Positions 1 through 5,644 of a stretch of DNA of 5,791 bases are shown here, in pieces. The position numbers were made by a program, and so were the translations under genes. Within the stretch, counting starts at the first letter, position 1; every line of letters begins with the position of its first letter. A model generated the notes under the pieces. That model saw nothing but the letters and a program-made list of their open reading frames with translations. It did not search any database and had not been told where the DNA came from. The stretch spans positions 1 to 5,791 of the forward strand of contig CAAGDO010000337.1 in assembly GCA_900768625.1 (NCBI GenBank), read 5' to 3'. The stretch comes from Bacteroidaceae bacterium. Lineage in GTDB: Bacteria > Bacteroidota > Bacteroidia > Bacteroidales > Bacteroidaceae.

Positions 1-171
1 ACCCTCCGCCGCATGTTCCTGGCCGTCTTCAAGGCCTATATGGACAGCAAGGAAAAGAACCTCTCCTTCGACGACGACGAAGAAGAAGCCGAAGCCGGGA
101 ATGAAGAAGAGCGCAACGCCCCGGATGACAACGACGACAGCGACAACGACAGCGACGGCGCTTCCGCCTGA
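1..171 (+). CDS. C-terminal end of unknown protein with acidic tail (partial)
   Basis: The frame is open from the first base of the window to a TGA at 169-171, giving the last 56 residues of a protein that starts outside. The first 20 or so residues (TLRRMFLAVFKAYMDSKEKN) look like a basic, amphipathic helix. The rest is a low-complexity acidic tail of Asp, Glu, Asn and Ser (from LSFDDDEEE to the end). No family is recognisable from this fragment. Acidic tails occur on many nucleic-acid-associated proteins, and the next genes include a primase-helicase, so a role in DNA handling is possible but is only inference. The codons have the same GC-rich third-position bias as the genes that follow, and the next start codon is 43 nt downstream on the same strand, so it is probably in the same transcription unit. 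An overlapping frame from 101 is open through this tail but is a shadow of it. Confidence 0.7.
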   Translation, partial: TLRRMFLAVFKAYMDSKEKNLSFDDDEEEAEAGNEEERNAPDDNDDSDNDSDGASA

Positions 172-214
172 TAACCCCCTATTCCTTCCAACCCCCCAAA
201 ACTATTCCACAGCA

Positions 215-508
215 ATGAAAAAGAATCTCAAGAAATTCCTCCGTTTCCTCCTCCGCATCAACACGCTCTTCTGGTCCGGTCTCGACCTCAAGAAGGTTGA
301 AGAGCGGCAGTACGGCTGCATCGCCTTCCGCGAAGGCTGGTGCCACAACGGTATGTGCGACCGCTGCGCCGGCATGACCCCCGAAGAGGCCGAAATCACG
401 CGCACCCATCTCAAGGCCATGCGCGACGAACTCCGCGAGAGGCGGAACCTCAGCGAGAAGCCCGAAGGCTATGTTCCCGATGTCGAAGCCTCAGTCTCCT
501 TCAAGTGA
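215..508 (+). CDS. Hypothetical 97-residue Cys-containing protein
   Basis: Unrecognised small protein. The start is taken as the ATG at 215 and not the in-frame ATG at 101. Residues upstream of 215 would be a Thr/Ala run that merely shadows the acidic tail of the previous gene, whereas 215 follows an A/C-rich, SD-less leader typical of Bacteroidetes genes. The N-terminus is very basic and hydrophobic (MKKNLKKFLRFLLRINTLFW), suggesting an amphipathic helix rather than a clear signal peptide. The centre holds C35, C43, H44, C48 and C51 (WCHNGMCDRCAGM), which could bind a metal, although the spacing matches no zinc ribbon I can name. The C-terminal half is charged and helical (TPEEAEITRTHLKAMRDELRERR). 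It ends in TGATG, where the next gene starts, so translation of the two is probably coupled. Confidence 0.65.
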   Translation: MKKNLKKFLRFLLRINTLFWSGLDLKKVEERQYGCIAFREGWCHNGMCDRCAGMTPEEAEITRTHLKAMRDELRERRNLSEKPEGYVPDVEASVSFK

Positions 509-792
509 TGGCACTCAAGGACAAACTGACCGTCGAGGCACAGATCGAAGTCTCCGACATCCTCTATCCGCTCAGCCAGGACGAGGAAGTCGAGTTTGCC
601 GTCCGCGTCTTCGAGCTGCTGGCCGCCCCCGCCCAGTTCGTCGACGAAATCCGCTATCGGCTGCTCGGCGAAATGGACCTCGACGTCATCGCGGACTATC
701 TGCGCGCGCAGGGATACCGCGTCAGCGAGCATGCGGACGACGATTCTTGGCGTGCGCTGCACGCTCAAAAGAAAGGCGTAAGCCCGGAATGA
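508..792 (+). CDS. Hypothetical 94-residue acidic helical protein
   Basis: Unrecognised small protein. Its ATG at 508-510 shares the A of the preceding TGA stop (506-508), the classic overlap of translationally coupled genes, and this fixes the start better than the upstream in-frame ATG at 340, which lies inside the previous gene. The sequence is Leu/Val/Asp/Glu-rich and likely all helical. A segment near residues 60-73 (VIADYLRAQGYRVS) has the form helix-Gly-Tyr-strand common in small phage or mobile-element proteins that end in a winged-helix-like turn, but I cannot name a family. No Cys, signal peptide or membrane segment is present. It lies 50 nt before the primase-helicase gene on the same strand, so it may act with it. 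The function is unknown. Confidence 0.65.
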   Translation: MALKDKLTVEAQIEVSDILYPLSQDEEVEFAVRVFELLAAPAQFVDEIRYRLLGEMDLDVIADYLRAQGYRVSEHADDDSWRALHAQKKGVSPE

Positions 793-831
793 TGCAAGTC
801 GTTCAATAATCATAACCCAACATTCAAAAAC

Positions 832-846
832 ATGAACCCCCAATGA
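832..846 (+). other. Possible 4-codon leader ORF overlapping the primase start
   Basis: ATG AAC CCC CAA TGA (peptide MNPQ) begins 11 nt before the primase ATG, and its TGA overlaps that ATG as ATGA. This arrangement could couple or reset ribosomes onto the primase gene, or could be chance. A similar 5-codon frame (ATG 792 to TAA 807-809, MQVVQ) starts on the stop of the previous gene in the same TGATG manner. Neither is likely to encode a functional peptide by itself. Confidence 0.2.
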
Positions 847-3257
847 AAATGGATTTTCAGGAGTCGCTCAATTCGCTGCCCCAGCCTTTGACGCTGGAGC
901 GCTGGACCGAGATGACCCATTCGGAGGCCGTCAACAAAGCCGTTGCCGACTTCCAGCACGGCGATGCCGCCGCCAAGAAACGGCTGCCCGCCGTCACGTG
1001 GCAGGCCTCCTTCGCAGGCAAGCGGCGGAGCAACGCCAATGCCATCCCTTCGGGCCTCTATATGCTCGACCTCGACCATCTCGAGGGCAACACCGCACAG
1101 ATCTTCACCGAGCGCATCATGCCCCATGTGCGCGACTGCGGGATCCTGCTCGTCCACACGACGCCGTCGGGCCACGGTCTCCGCGTCGTGGCACGCATGC
1201 AGCGCGCCCAGTCCTTCCCGACCATCCGCGAGTTCCAGCTCTGGCTGGCCGCCCAACTGGGCTTCAAGGCGGAAGAGGTCGACCTCTGCACGAAAGACAT
1301 GGCCCGCCTCTCGTTCGTGCCGCCCGAGCCCTACGTCCACTTCCTCGACCAGCGCATCTTCCTCGACGCCCCCGAGTATGTCGTGCCCTCCGGCGGTCCT
1401 GCCTCGCATGTTTCCTCCGCGACGATGGCGAAGCCGAAACCGAAGGTCAAGGCCGCGACAGCGGAAACGTCGGGTGAAGGCGCAGCCACTGATGGAGCCG
1501 CAGAGGAAACAGCTGAAGCCGTCAACGCCGAAGGAGCTGAAGAAGCCGGAGGAGTGACCGGAGAAGGAACCGCAGAAGCGCTTCCAGCCCATCGCGGCAT
1601 CCCCCTTGCAGACATCGCGCAGCGACTCATCGAACTGATGTTCACGGAGGAAATCCAGGAAGGCACGCGCAATGCGTCCTTGTATAAGGTCGCGCGTACG
1701 CTGCGCTACGTCTGCGACTTCAACCCCGACACGATGGCCGATGCCTTGCCGCACTACGGCCTTGACCGCGCGGAAGTCCTCAGTCTCTGCCGCAGTGCCT
1801 GTGAGTCCTTCCGCCGCACGGACCTGCCGCCCGAACTGACACAGGCCATTGATGAGCTTGCCGAGGAACGGGCCGACGATGCCCGCATGGAAGCCGGCGG
1901 GGACGACGATGACGACGAGGATGAGGAGGAAGACAGACCCGAAGACGACCTCCGCCGCACGCTCTCCGTCCGCTATTGTTCGCGTCATCTTCCGCCCCTT
2001 CCGCCCCTCTTCAAGGAGTATGTCGGCCTCTGTCCGCCCGACTTCAAGGGCGTGCAATTGCTCTGTATGCTCCCCGTCGTCGGTACGCTCTGCACGGGTG
2101 TGCGCTCGACGTATCTTGACGGTCGGCAGCACAGTCCCTCGTTCCTGACCGTCGTCACGGCCGCACAGGCTTCGGGCAAGAGCTTTGCCAGCAACATGTA
2201 CGAATCCCTCACGCGCCGTCTCGAAGCGGAGGATGCGACGAACCGCGCCATTGAGGAGGCCTATCGTCAGGAGCTCAAGAGCGCGAAGAATGCCAAGGAG
2301 CAGCCCGTCGGCCCCCGTGCCTGCATCCGTCTGCTGCCGCCGAGCGTCAGCGTCGCCAAACTCCTCCAGCGCCTCGACTATGCCGGCCAGCGTCATCTGC
2401 TGACCTTTGCCGAAGAGATTGACACGCTGACGAAGAGCAACAGCAGCGGCGCATGGGCGCAGAAGAGTGATATCTATCGCAACGCCTTCGACAATGCGAA
2501 GTACGGTCAGGACTACATGAGCGACTCGTCCTATTCGACCGTTGTCCGCGTGTTCTATAATCTCCTCGTCATGGGCACGCCGCGTGCCGTGGGACGTTTC
2601 TTCCGCGATGTCGAGGACGGTTTGGTGAGCCGCGTGATCTTTGCCCAGATTCCGAGTCAGGCCTACAAGGATATGCCCACCTTCCGCACGTTCTCTGCCG
2701 ATGCCGAGAAGCGCTGCGACGGACTCGTGGAGAAGCTGATGGAGATGAATTGCGGGTTCGACCTCGATTTCCTCAACAAGGCCCTCCACGACTGGCTCCA
2801 GAAGCGCCGCCTCGAAGCCCTCAGTGCGCAGAACCTGGCACTCGACACGTTCCGCCGCCGCGCGGCGGTCATGGGTTTCAGGGCCGGACTGGTGGCGAGG
2901 GCTTGTTATGAGGCAGGAGCTGTGGATAGCCAAAACTATGGCACATTCCGCTCCCGTATCCGGAAGTTTGCCATATGGGTTGCGGACTATGCCTTGGCTT
3001 CCCTGCTGGAGCGCTTCGGGGCACAGATGACGAGTGTGCAGCAGGAGACGCGTGCAACGCGCCGTCAGGGGGATAACTATGTGAATCTTCTCTCGAAGCT
3101 GGAACCGACGTTCACCTCCGACACGCTCCGTGCCACGATGAAGTTCTACGGCGTGAAGTCCACTTCGCGCATGGTTGTCCACCGCTGGAAGGCCAATGGG
3201 CTGATTGAGAAGGTGGATGGCAAGAAGAGCACGTTCCGCAAGATTGGGAAGAAATAG
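843..3257 (+). CDS. BT4734-type primase fused to DUF3987 helicase-like ATPase
   Basis: An 804-residue multidomain replication protein. Residues 1-175 match the BT4734/BF3469 (VirE_N) N-terminal domain, a member of the archaeo-eukaryotic primase fold. Visible motifs are LDLDH at 75-79 (metal-binding Asp pair), TTPSGHGLR at 106-114 (nucleotide-binding S-G-H) and DMARLSF at 152-158 (third acidic residue). A low-complexity Ala/Glu/Thr/Gly linker (about 190-250) leads to a PriCT-like helical domain (about 252-340, GTRNASLYKVARTLRYVCDF) and an acidic run (353-369). Then comes the DUF3987 ATPase: Walker A TAAQASGKS (439-447, with the ASGK form usual in this family), Walker B-like LLTFAEEID (519-527), and MGTP (577-580) followed by EDGLVSR (591-597), a probable sensor and arginine finger. 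The C-terminus looks winged-helix-like. It is expected to prime and unwind DNA, probably for a mobile element. ATG 849 (residue 3) is an alternative start. Confidence 0.9.
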   Translation: MKMDFQESLNSLPQPLTLERWTEMTHSEAVNKAVADFQHGDAAAKKRLPAVTWQASFAGKRRSNANAIPSGLYMLDLDHLEGNTAQIFTERIMPHVRDCGILLVHTTPSGHGLRVVARMQRAQSFPTIREFQLWLAAQLGFKAEEVDLCTKDMARLSFVPPEPYVHFLDQRIFLDAPEYVVPSGGPASHVSSATMAKPKPKVKAATAETSGEGAATDGAAEETAEAVNAEGAEEAGGVTGEGTAEALPAHRGIPLADIAQRLIELMFTEEIQEGTRNASLYKVARTLRYVCDFNPDTMADALPHYGLDRAEVLSLCRSACESFRRTDLPPELTQAIDELAEERADDARMEAGGDDDDDEDEEEDRPEDDLRRTLSVRYCSRHLPPLPPLFKEYVGLCPPDFKGVQLLCMLPVVGTLCTGVRSTYLDGRQHSPSFLTVVTAAQASGKSFASNMYESLTRRLEAEDATNRAIEEAYRQELKSAKNAKEQPVGPRACIRLLPPSVSVAKLLQRLDYAGQRHLLTFAEEIDTLTKSNSSGAWAQKSDIYRNAFDNAKYGQDYMSDSSYSTVVRVFYNLLVMGTPRAVGRFFRDVEDGLVSRVIFAQIPSQAYKDMPTFRTFSADAEKRCDGLVEKLMEMNCGFDLDFLNKALHDWLQKRRLEALSAQNLALDTFRRRAAVMGFRAGLVARACYEAGAVDSQNYGTFRSRIRKFAIWVADYALASLLERFGAQMTSVQQETRATRRQGDNYVNLLSKLEPTFTSDTLRATMKFYGVKSTSRMVVHRWKANGLIEKVDGKKSTFRKIGKK

Positions 3258-3286
3258 GAGGGGGACGGAAGTCGCGGAAGACTGTC

Positions 3287-3320
3287 CTTGAATTTCATGA
3301 AAGTTCAGACGACTTCATAG
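3287..3320 (+). repeat. Solo copy of the right end of the rpn-flanking repeat
   Basis: These 34 bases match 4637-4670 with a single difference (G at 3299 against C at 4649). They include the 17-bp end AAAGTTCAGACGACTTC (3300-3316) followed by ATAG, as in the other copy. The body of the repeat found at 4475-4636 is missing here. Only a GAAGTCG at 3268-3274 could mark a left end, leaving a 49-bp remnant (3268-3316) bounded by GAAGTCG and CGACTTC. It starts 30 nt after the primase stop codon. Confidence 0.8.
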
Positions 3321-3366
3321 CCACAGCGTAGCTGTGGAAATGGTCGTCAATGGCGTGCTCGCACGC
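3321..3366 (+). other. Two short GC-rich hairpins between primase and OB-like gene
   Basis: CCACAGC-GTA-GCTGTGG (3321-3337) is a perfect 7-bp stem with a 3-nt loop. GCGTGC-TC-GCACGC (3353-3366) is a second perfect inverted repeat. No T tract follows either, so they are not typical intrinsic terminators. They could be RNA structure in the leader of the downstream gene or part of the degenerate repeat, whose full copies also carry a GCTCGC-centred palindrome. Confidence 0.5.
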
Positions 3367-3417
3367 TGTGGGTAATACCGCGCAGGGCGTGTCCATGGAC
3401 TGACAATGCATTCCCGT

Positions 3418-3480
3418 CCCTCAATCAACAGATATTCAACAAACCAACAACAACAAACAACACAAACAAACACACAGATT
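3418..3480 (+). promoter_or_regulatory. A/C-rich unstructured translation leader
   Basis: About 60 nt immediately before the ATG at 3481 consist almost wholly of A, C and some T (tracts such as CAACAACAACAAACAACAC) with no purine-rich Shine-Dalgarno box. Such unstructured A-rich leaders are typical of well-translated Bacteroidetes genes. This leader argues for the start at 3481 and against the in-frame ATG at 3406, which would translate the leader as a Gln/Thr/Asn run. No convincing TTTG / TAnnTTTG promoter could be placed. Confidence 0.5.
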
Positions 3481-3783
3481 ATGAAAGCAAATGCAAGATG
3501 CGAATGGGTGAGCCCCATTCAGGAGTTCCAGACGAAAAAGGGTGAGACGATGAAGAAGTTGGAGGTGAAGTTCAGCTTTGCCGATGCCGACGACAACTTC
3601 ATGCACACGACCGTTACGCAGCTGTTCGGCAAGCGGGCGGATGCAGCGGTGCGCGAACTGCGCCCGGGCGAGTGCTATCTGATCCGCTTCTCGCTCTCGA
3701 CGTGGCGCACGGCGGCGGGCAATGAGTTCAACGAGTTTGACCTCCGCAGTGTGGGAAGGCTGGACGGCACGGTGATCTTCTAA
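3481..3783 (+). CDS. Small OB-fold-like (SSB/DUF3127-like) protein, putative
   Basis: A 100-residue protein. The pattern is an N-terminal strand with a substrate-loop-like stretch (WVSPIQEFQTKKGETMKKLEVKFSF), a middle segment naming a small-molecule or strand-binding barrel (TTVTQLFGKRADAAVREL), then RPGECYLIRFSLSTWRTAAGNEFNEFDLRSVGRL. The last part resembles the 'G(D/E)-strand-x-W/Y-N-strand' ending of OB-fold proteins such as SSB and DUF3127, which are common next to Bacteroidetes replication genes. It lacks the acidic DDDIPF-type tail of housekeeping SSB, so a host-SSB role is unlikely. Its position downstream of the primase-helicase fits an ssDNA-binding accessory protein. This is inference from residue pattern and context; structure prediction would decide. 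It could also be an unrelated small beta-barrel. Confidence 0.55.
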   Translation: MKANARCEWVSPIQEFQTKKGETMKKLEVKFSFADADDNFMHTTVTQLFGKRADAAVRELRPGECYLIRFSLSTWRTAAGNEFNEFDLRSVGRLDGTVIF

Positions 3784-3920
3784 ACCGTCGTCTTCTCCGA
3801 GGGGGAGGGAAGGAGAGAGGCAGAAGTGAGGCCGATGGGACGCGGAGCTTCCTGCATGGGTATGCGCGGCTGCACGCTGGTTACAAGCAAGAGATATTGG
3901 AGGTGCAGCTGAAGAAGTGA
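3784..3920 (+). other. Possible coding remnant after OB-like gene
   Basis: Past the stop at 3781-3783 two + strand frames stay open for over 130 nt. One, in register with the upstream gene, contains an ATG at 3835 for a 25-residue peptide rich in Cys (MGRGASCMGMRGCTLVTSKR and on), ending at 3910-3912. The other has no ATG but ends, at the TGA at 3918-3920, with a protein-like helix (HAGYKQEILEVQLKK). Either a very small gene or the tail of a decayed gene could be here. Both may also be chance in GC-rich DNA. Confidence 0.2.
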
Positions 3921-3936
3921 CATGCAGGAATGCGCG

Positions 3937-3993
3937 TTCCTTTCCTCCGCCTTTCCCTTTCTTTCCCTTTCTTTGTTTTCCTGTTTTTCCCCC
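3937..3993 (+). other. Polypyrimidine tract upstream of 110-residue gene
   Basis: The + strand has 57 bases with no A and only three G (3949, 3975, 3983), including a tandem CTTTCCCTTT at 3951-3970. An A-rich stretch ATAAAAAAGATAAAC follows and then the ATG at 4019. The tract may be a promoter-proximal or leader element of the next gene; the T-rich parts could also end transcription from upstream, but no stable stem precedes them. Confidence 0.45.
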
Positions 3994-4018
3994 ATAAAAA
4001 AGATAAACTTTTCTATCT

Positions 4019-4351
4019 ATGCAACAAACGAAACAACCGACTCAATCAATCCCTTCCTCGCCCTTTGCCCAAGCGCTCACGGTGGCCGGAGAGGCGATGG
4101 ACATTGTCGAGAAGACGCCCCAACTCGCCGCTTTCTATTTCATCACGAAACGGGAGGACGACGACGACCTCCATTCCTATGCCCGTCTCCTGACGCACAA
4201 CCGGACGGACCTGGCCGAGGAGTTCGCGGACATGCTCTACGCTCGCCCTGAAGTGAGGCTGCTGGTGGCCCACGCGCTCTATTTCTTCAAGGAGCGGATG
4301 GGATACACCATAGCCCCGCATAAACCCGCGAAAAATAAGGCTGAAAAGTGA
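4019..4351 (+). CDS. Hypothetical 110-residue protein
   Basis: Unrecognised small protein. The start ATG at 4019 follows an A/T-rich SD-less leader, and the first 15 residues (MQQTKQPTQSIPSSP) are polar and disordered, as often seen for Bacteroidetes starts. The body is helical: FAQALTVAGEAMDIVEKTPQLAAFYFITKRED, an acidic run EDDDD, then LHSYARLLTHNRTDLAEEFADMLYARPEVRLLVAHALYFFKERMGYT and a Lys/Ala-rich tail (PAKNKAEK). No catalytic motif, signal peptide or membrane helix is evident. GC-rich codons match the primase gene and not the nuclease gene to the right, so it belongs to the left-hand cluster, probably its last gene. A perfect inverted repeat begins 16 nt after its stop. Function is unknown; a small DNA- or protein-binding accessory factor would fit the context. 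Confidence 0.65.
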   Translation: MQQTKQPTQSIPSSPFAQALTVAGEAMDIVEKTPQLAAFYFITKREDDDDLHSYARLLTHNRTDLAEEFADMLYARPEVRLLVAHALYFFKERMGYTIAPHKPAKNKAEK

Positions 4352-4367
4352 TTTAACGTCAATTAAG

Positions 4368-4428
4368 ATGTTACGTGTTACGCCTTAACCGATTGATAAT
4401 CAACGGGATGGGGCGTAACACGTAACAT
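4368..4428. repeat. Perfect 17-bp inverted repeat with 27-nt spacer
   Basis: ATGTTACGTGTTACGCC (4368-4384) is the exact reverse complement of 4412-4428. Each arm itself holds two GTTACG words (4370-4375 and 4377-4382 in the left arm), giving four copies in paired orientation. The spacer is AT-rich in part (CGATTGATAATCAACG, itself partly palindromic: TTGAT/ATCAA). No T tract follows, so an intrinsic terminator is doubtful. It may be a binding site, a hairpin origin or a bidirectional transcription stop. Confidence 0.85.
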
Positions 4429-4474
4429 GTTGCATTCGGGGAGCTCGCGTGTGTCGGGGAGGCTCGAGGCTATA

Positions 4475-4666
4475 GAAGTCGTCTAAACTTTTCTGACGAA
4501 GATTTGATTTGGTGTTTGAGTTCTTCTAAATTCAATCTTCACCTTTCTTTTGGTCGTTTTTTGACCTTTCATCGGTCGTGTGGCTCGCTACACTCCCTCT
4601 TCAAGGCCCAAAAACGCCTCAAAAATAAAGGCAAATCTTGAATTTCATCAAAGTTCAGACGACTTC
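4475..4666. repeat. 192-bp repeat with 17-bp inverted ends (MITE-like), copy 1
   Basis: The left end GAAGTCGTCTAAACTTT (4475-4491) and right end AAAGTTCAGACGACTTC (4650-4666) are inverted repeats with one mismatch. Bases ATA lie on both outer sides (4472-4474 and 4667-4669), a possible 3-bp target duplication. Bases 4475-4619 recur directly at 5645-5791 with about nine substitutions and two one-base gaps counted by eye. It contains a GTGTGGC-TC-GCTACAC hairpin (4578-4593) and a GGTC/GACC pair around a T run (4552-4566). No ORF of note lies within it, so it would need a transposase in trans if it is mobile. Its right edge contributes the stop codon of the nuclease gene. Confidence 0.75.
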
Positions 4667-5630
4667 ATAGATTGTGGATTTCATCGGCTGTCAGGTCTGT
4701 CATGAGAATGATTTCTTCTGTTGGCATTCCGTGCGCTTTCATTTTTCGGGCGATGTCGATGGATCTTTTCAATTCGCCTTCAGCTCTTCCTTCTTCAAGT
4801 CCTTTTGCTCTTCCTTCTTCAAGTCCTTTTGCTATTCCTTCTTCAAGCCCTTCAGCTCTTCCTTCTTCGAGCCCTTCAGCTCTTCCTTCTTCATGTCCCT
4901 TTGCTTTTGCAGTGTCGAGTGAGTTTTTAAGGTCACGGTAGGCGGAGAGGCTGCATTCGTAGTCACGGAGTTCAGACTTTGTGAATCTGGCGATTTCTGC
5001 CTCAGAGAAGAGACGATTGAAGATTTCCGTTTGCAAATACTTGGGCTGACAGTCGAGGCGTGGAAGGTTCTGGAGAACATAGAGCCATCTGTCGAAGTTG
5101 GTTCCGAGCTCTTCCAGACTCTTGTTGAACTTTGTGATCTCCACGTATTTGAAAGTGAGCTTGTCGTTGAACACCCGATGCGTTTGCTTGTCGAGTAGGC
5201 CGATGTCGTGGTTGATGGTTTCGTTGGCGAATGAGGGTTCTTTCATGTCGTAGTTGAGCAATGCCACGACATACACATGCTTGAGCTGATAATTCCATTC
5301 GCTACCCTTTTCAGCCTGTTCACGGATGGGGAATGTTGCATAGAAGAGCGAACGGTCCTTGAAATAGGTTTGATGGGCGTTCTGCATTTCAACGATGAAC
5401 TTCTCGCCATGTTCGTTCTCGCAATACACGTCGAAGATGGCTTTACGCTCTTCGTGCCCATCGCCCACGTTTTCGCTGTTGAGGAAAGTGACATCCTTGA
5501 TGACCTGTTCTCCATCAAAAAGGGTGTTGAGAAAATCAATGAGCAACATCTTGTTGGGGACGGTGCCAAAGATTCGCTTGAAACCGAAATCGGTCAAGAG
5601 GCTGATATATCGTTCTTCTGTTTGTCGCAT
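4665..5630 (-). CDS. Rpn-family PD-(D/E)XK nuclease (PDDEXK transposase family)
   Basis: A 321-residue protein of the Rpn / TIGR01784 family, DNA endonucleases related to YhgA-like transposases that promote RecA-independent recombination and in E. coli have antiphage activity. The N-terminus has the family signature TDFGFKRIFG (13-22). The nuclease core shows FDVYC with D67, then FIVEMQ with E81 and Q83, the expected D...ExQ active site, so it appears intact. A helical region (about 165-240) leads to five 8-residue repeats of the type LEEGRAEG (about 245-284) and a C-terminal helical segment with TEEIILMTDLTADEI. The start is taken as the ATG at 5628-5630; a TTG at 5637-5639 in frame is possible. 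The base composition is more AT-rich than that of the genes to the left, suggesting separate acquisition. It is convergent with the left cluster and sits between two repeat copies. Confidence 0.9.
   Translation of the reverse strand: MRQTEERYISLLTDFGFKRIFGTVPNKMLLIDFLNTLFDGEQVIKDVTFLNSENVGDGHEERKAIFDVYCENEHGEKFIVEMQNAHQTYFKDRSLFYATFPIREQAEKGSEWNYQLKHVYVVALLNYDMKEPSFANETINHDIGLLDKQTHRVFNDKLTFKYVEITKFNKSLEELGTNFDRWLYVLQNLPRLDCQPKYLQTEIFNRLFSEAEIARFTKSELRDYECSLSAYRDLKNSLDTAKAKGHEEGRAEGLEEGRAEGLEEGIAKGLEEGRAKGLEEGRAEGELKRSIDIARKMKAHGMPTEEIILMTDLTADEIHNL
4777..4896 (-). repeat. Five tandem 24-bp units in the nuclease tail
   Basis: Units start at 4777, 4801, 4825, 4849 and 4873. All are 24 bp and differ at a few positions, and they encode the LEEGRAEG-type octapeptides of the Rpn protein. 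The unit length is a multiple of three, so copy-number change by slippage or recombination would keep the frame. Repeats of this sort are usual in Rpn tails and vary among relatives. Confidence 0.95.
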
Positions 5631-5644
5631 AGCTGTCAATTTTT

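Noticed and set aside
101..214. Upstream extension of the 97-residue protein to the ATG at 101.
   Set aside because: The extra residues are a Thr/Ala run that is a frame shadow of the acidic tail of the preceding gene, and a good leader precedes 215.
810..3182. A 790-codon open frame on the - strand opposite the primase gene.
   Set aside because: It is codon-aligned with the primase frame, so its stops can arise only where the sense gene uses TTA, CTA or TCA codons, which this GC-biased gene avoids. The translation shows no domain, while the sense protein has clear motifs.
3406..3480. Upstream start for the OB-like protein at ATG 3406.
   Set aside because: It would translate an A/C-rich leader into a Gln/Thr/Asn run that looks non-protein; the 3481 start begins the conserved-looking sequence.
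4368..4428. Rho-independent terminator.
   Set aside because: The stem is strong, but the loop is 27 nt and no T tract follows on either strand; kept as an unexplained inverted repeat.
4777..4896. CRISPR-like regular repeats.
   Set aside because: Units are contiguous with no unique spacers and code for octapeptides in the nuclease.
4672..4941. Ser/Pro-rich and Phe/Leu-rich frames on the + strand opposite the nuclease tail.
   Set aside because: They are antisense shadows of the 24-bp tandem repeats, with no leader or recognisable domain.
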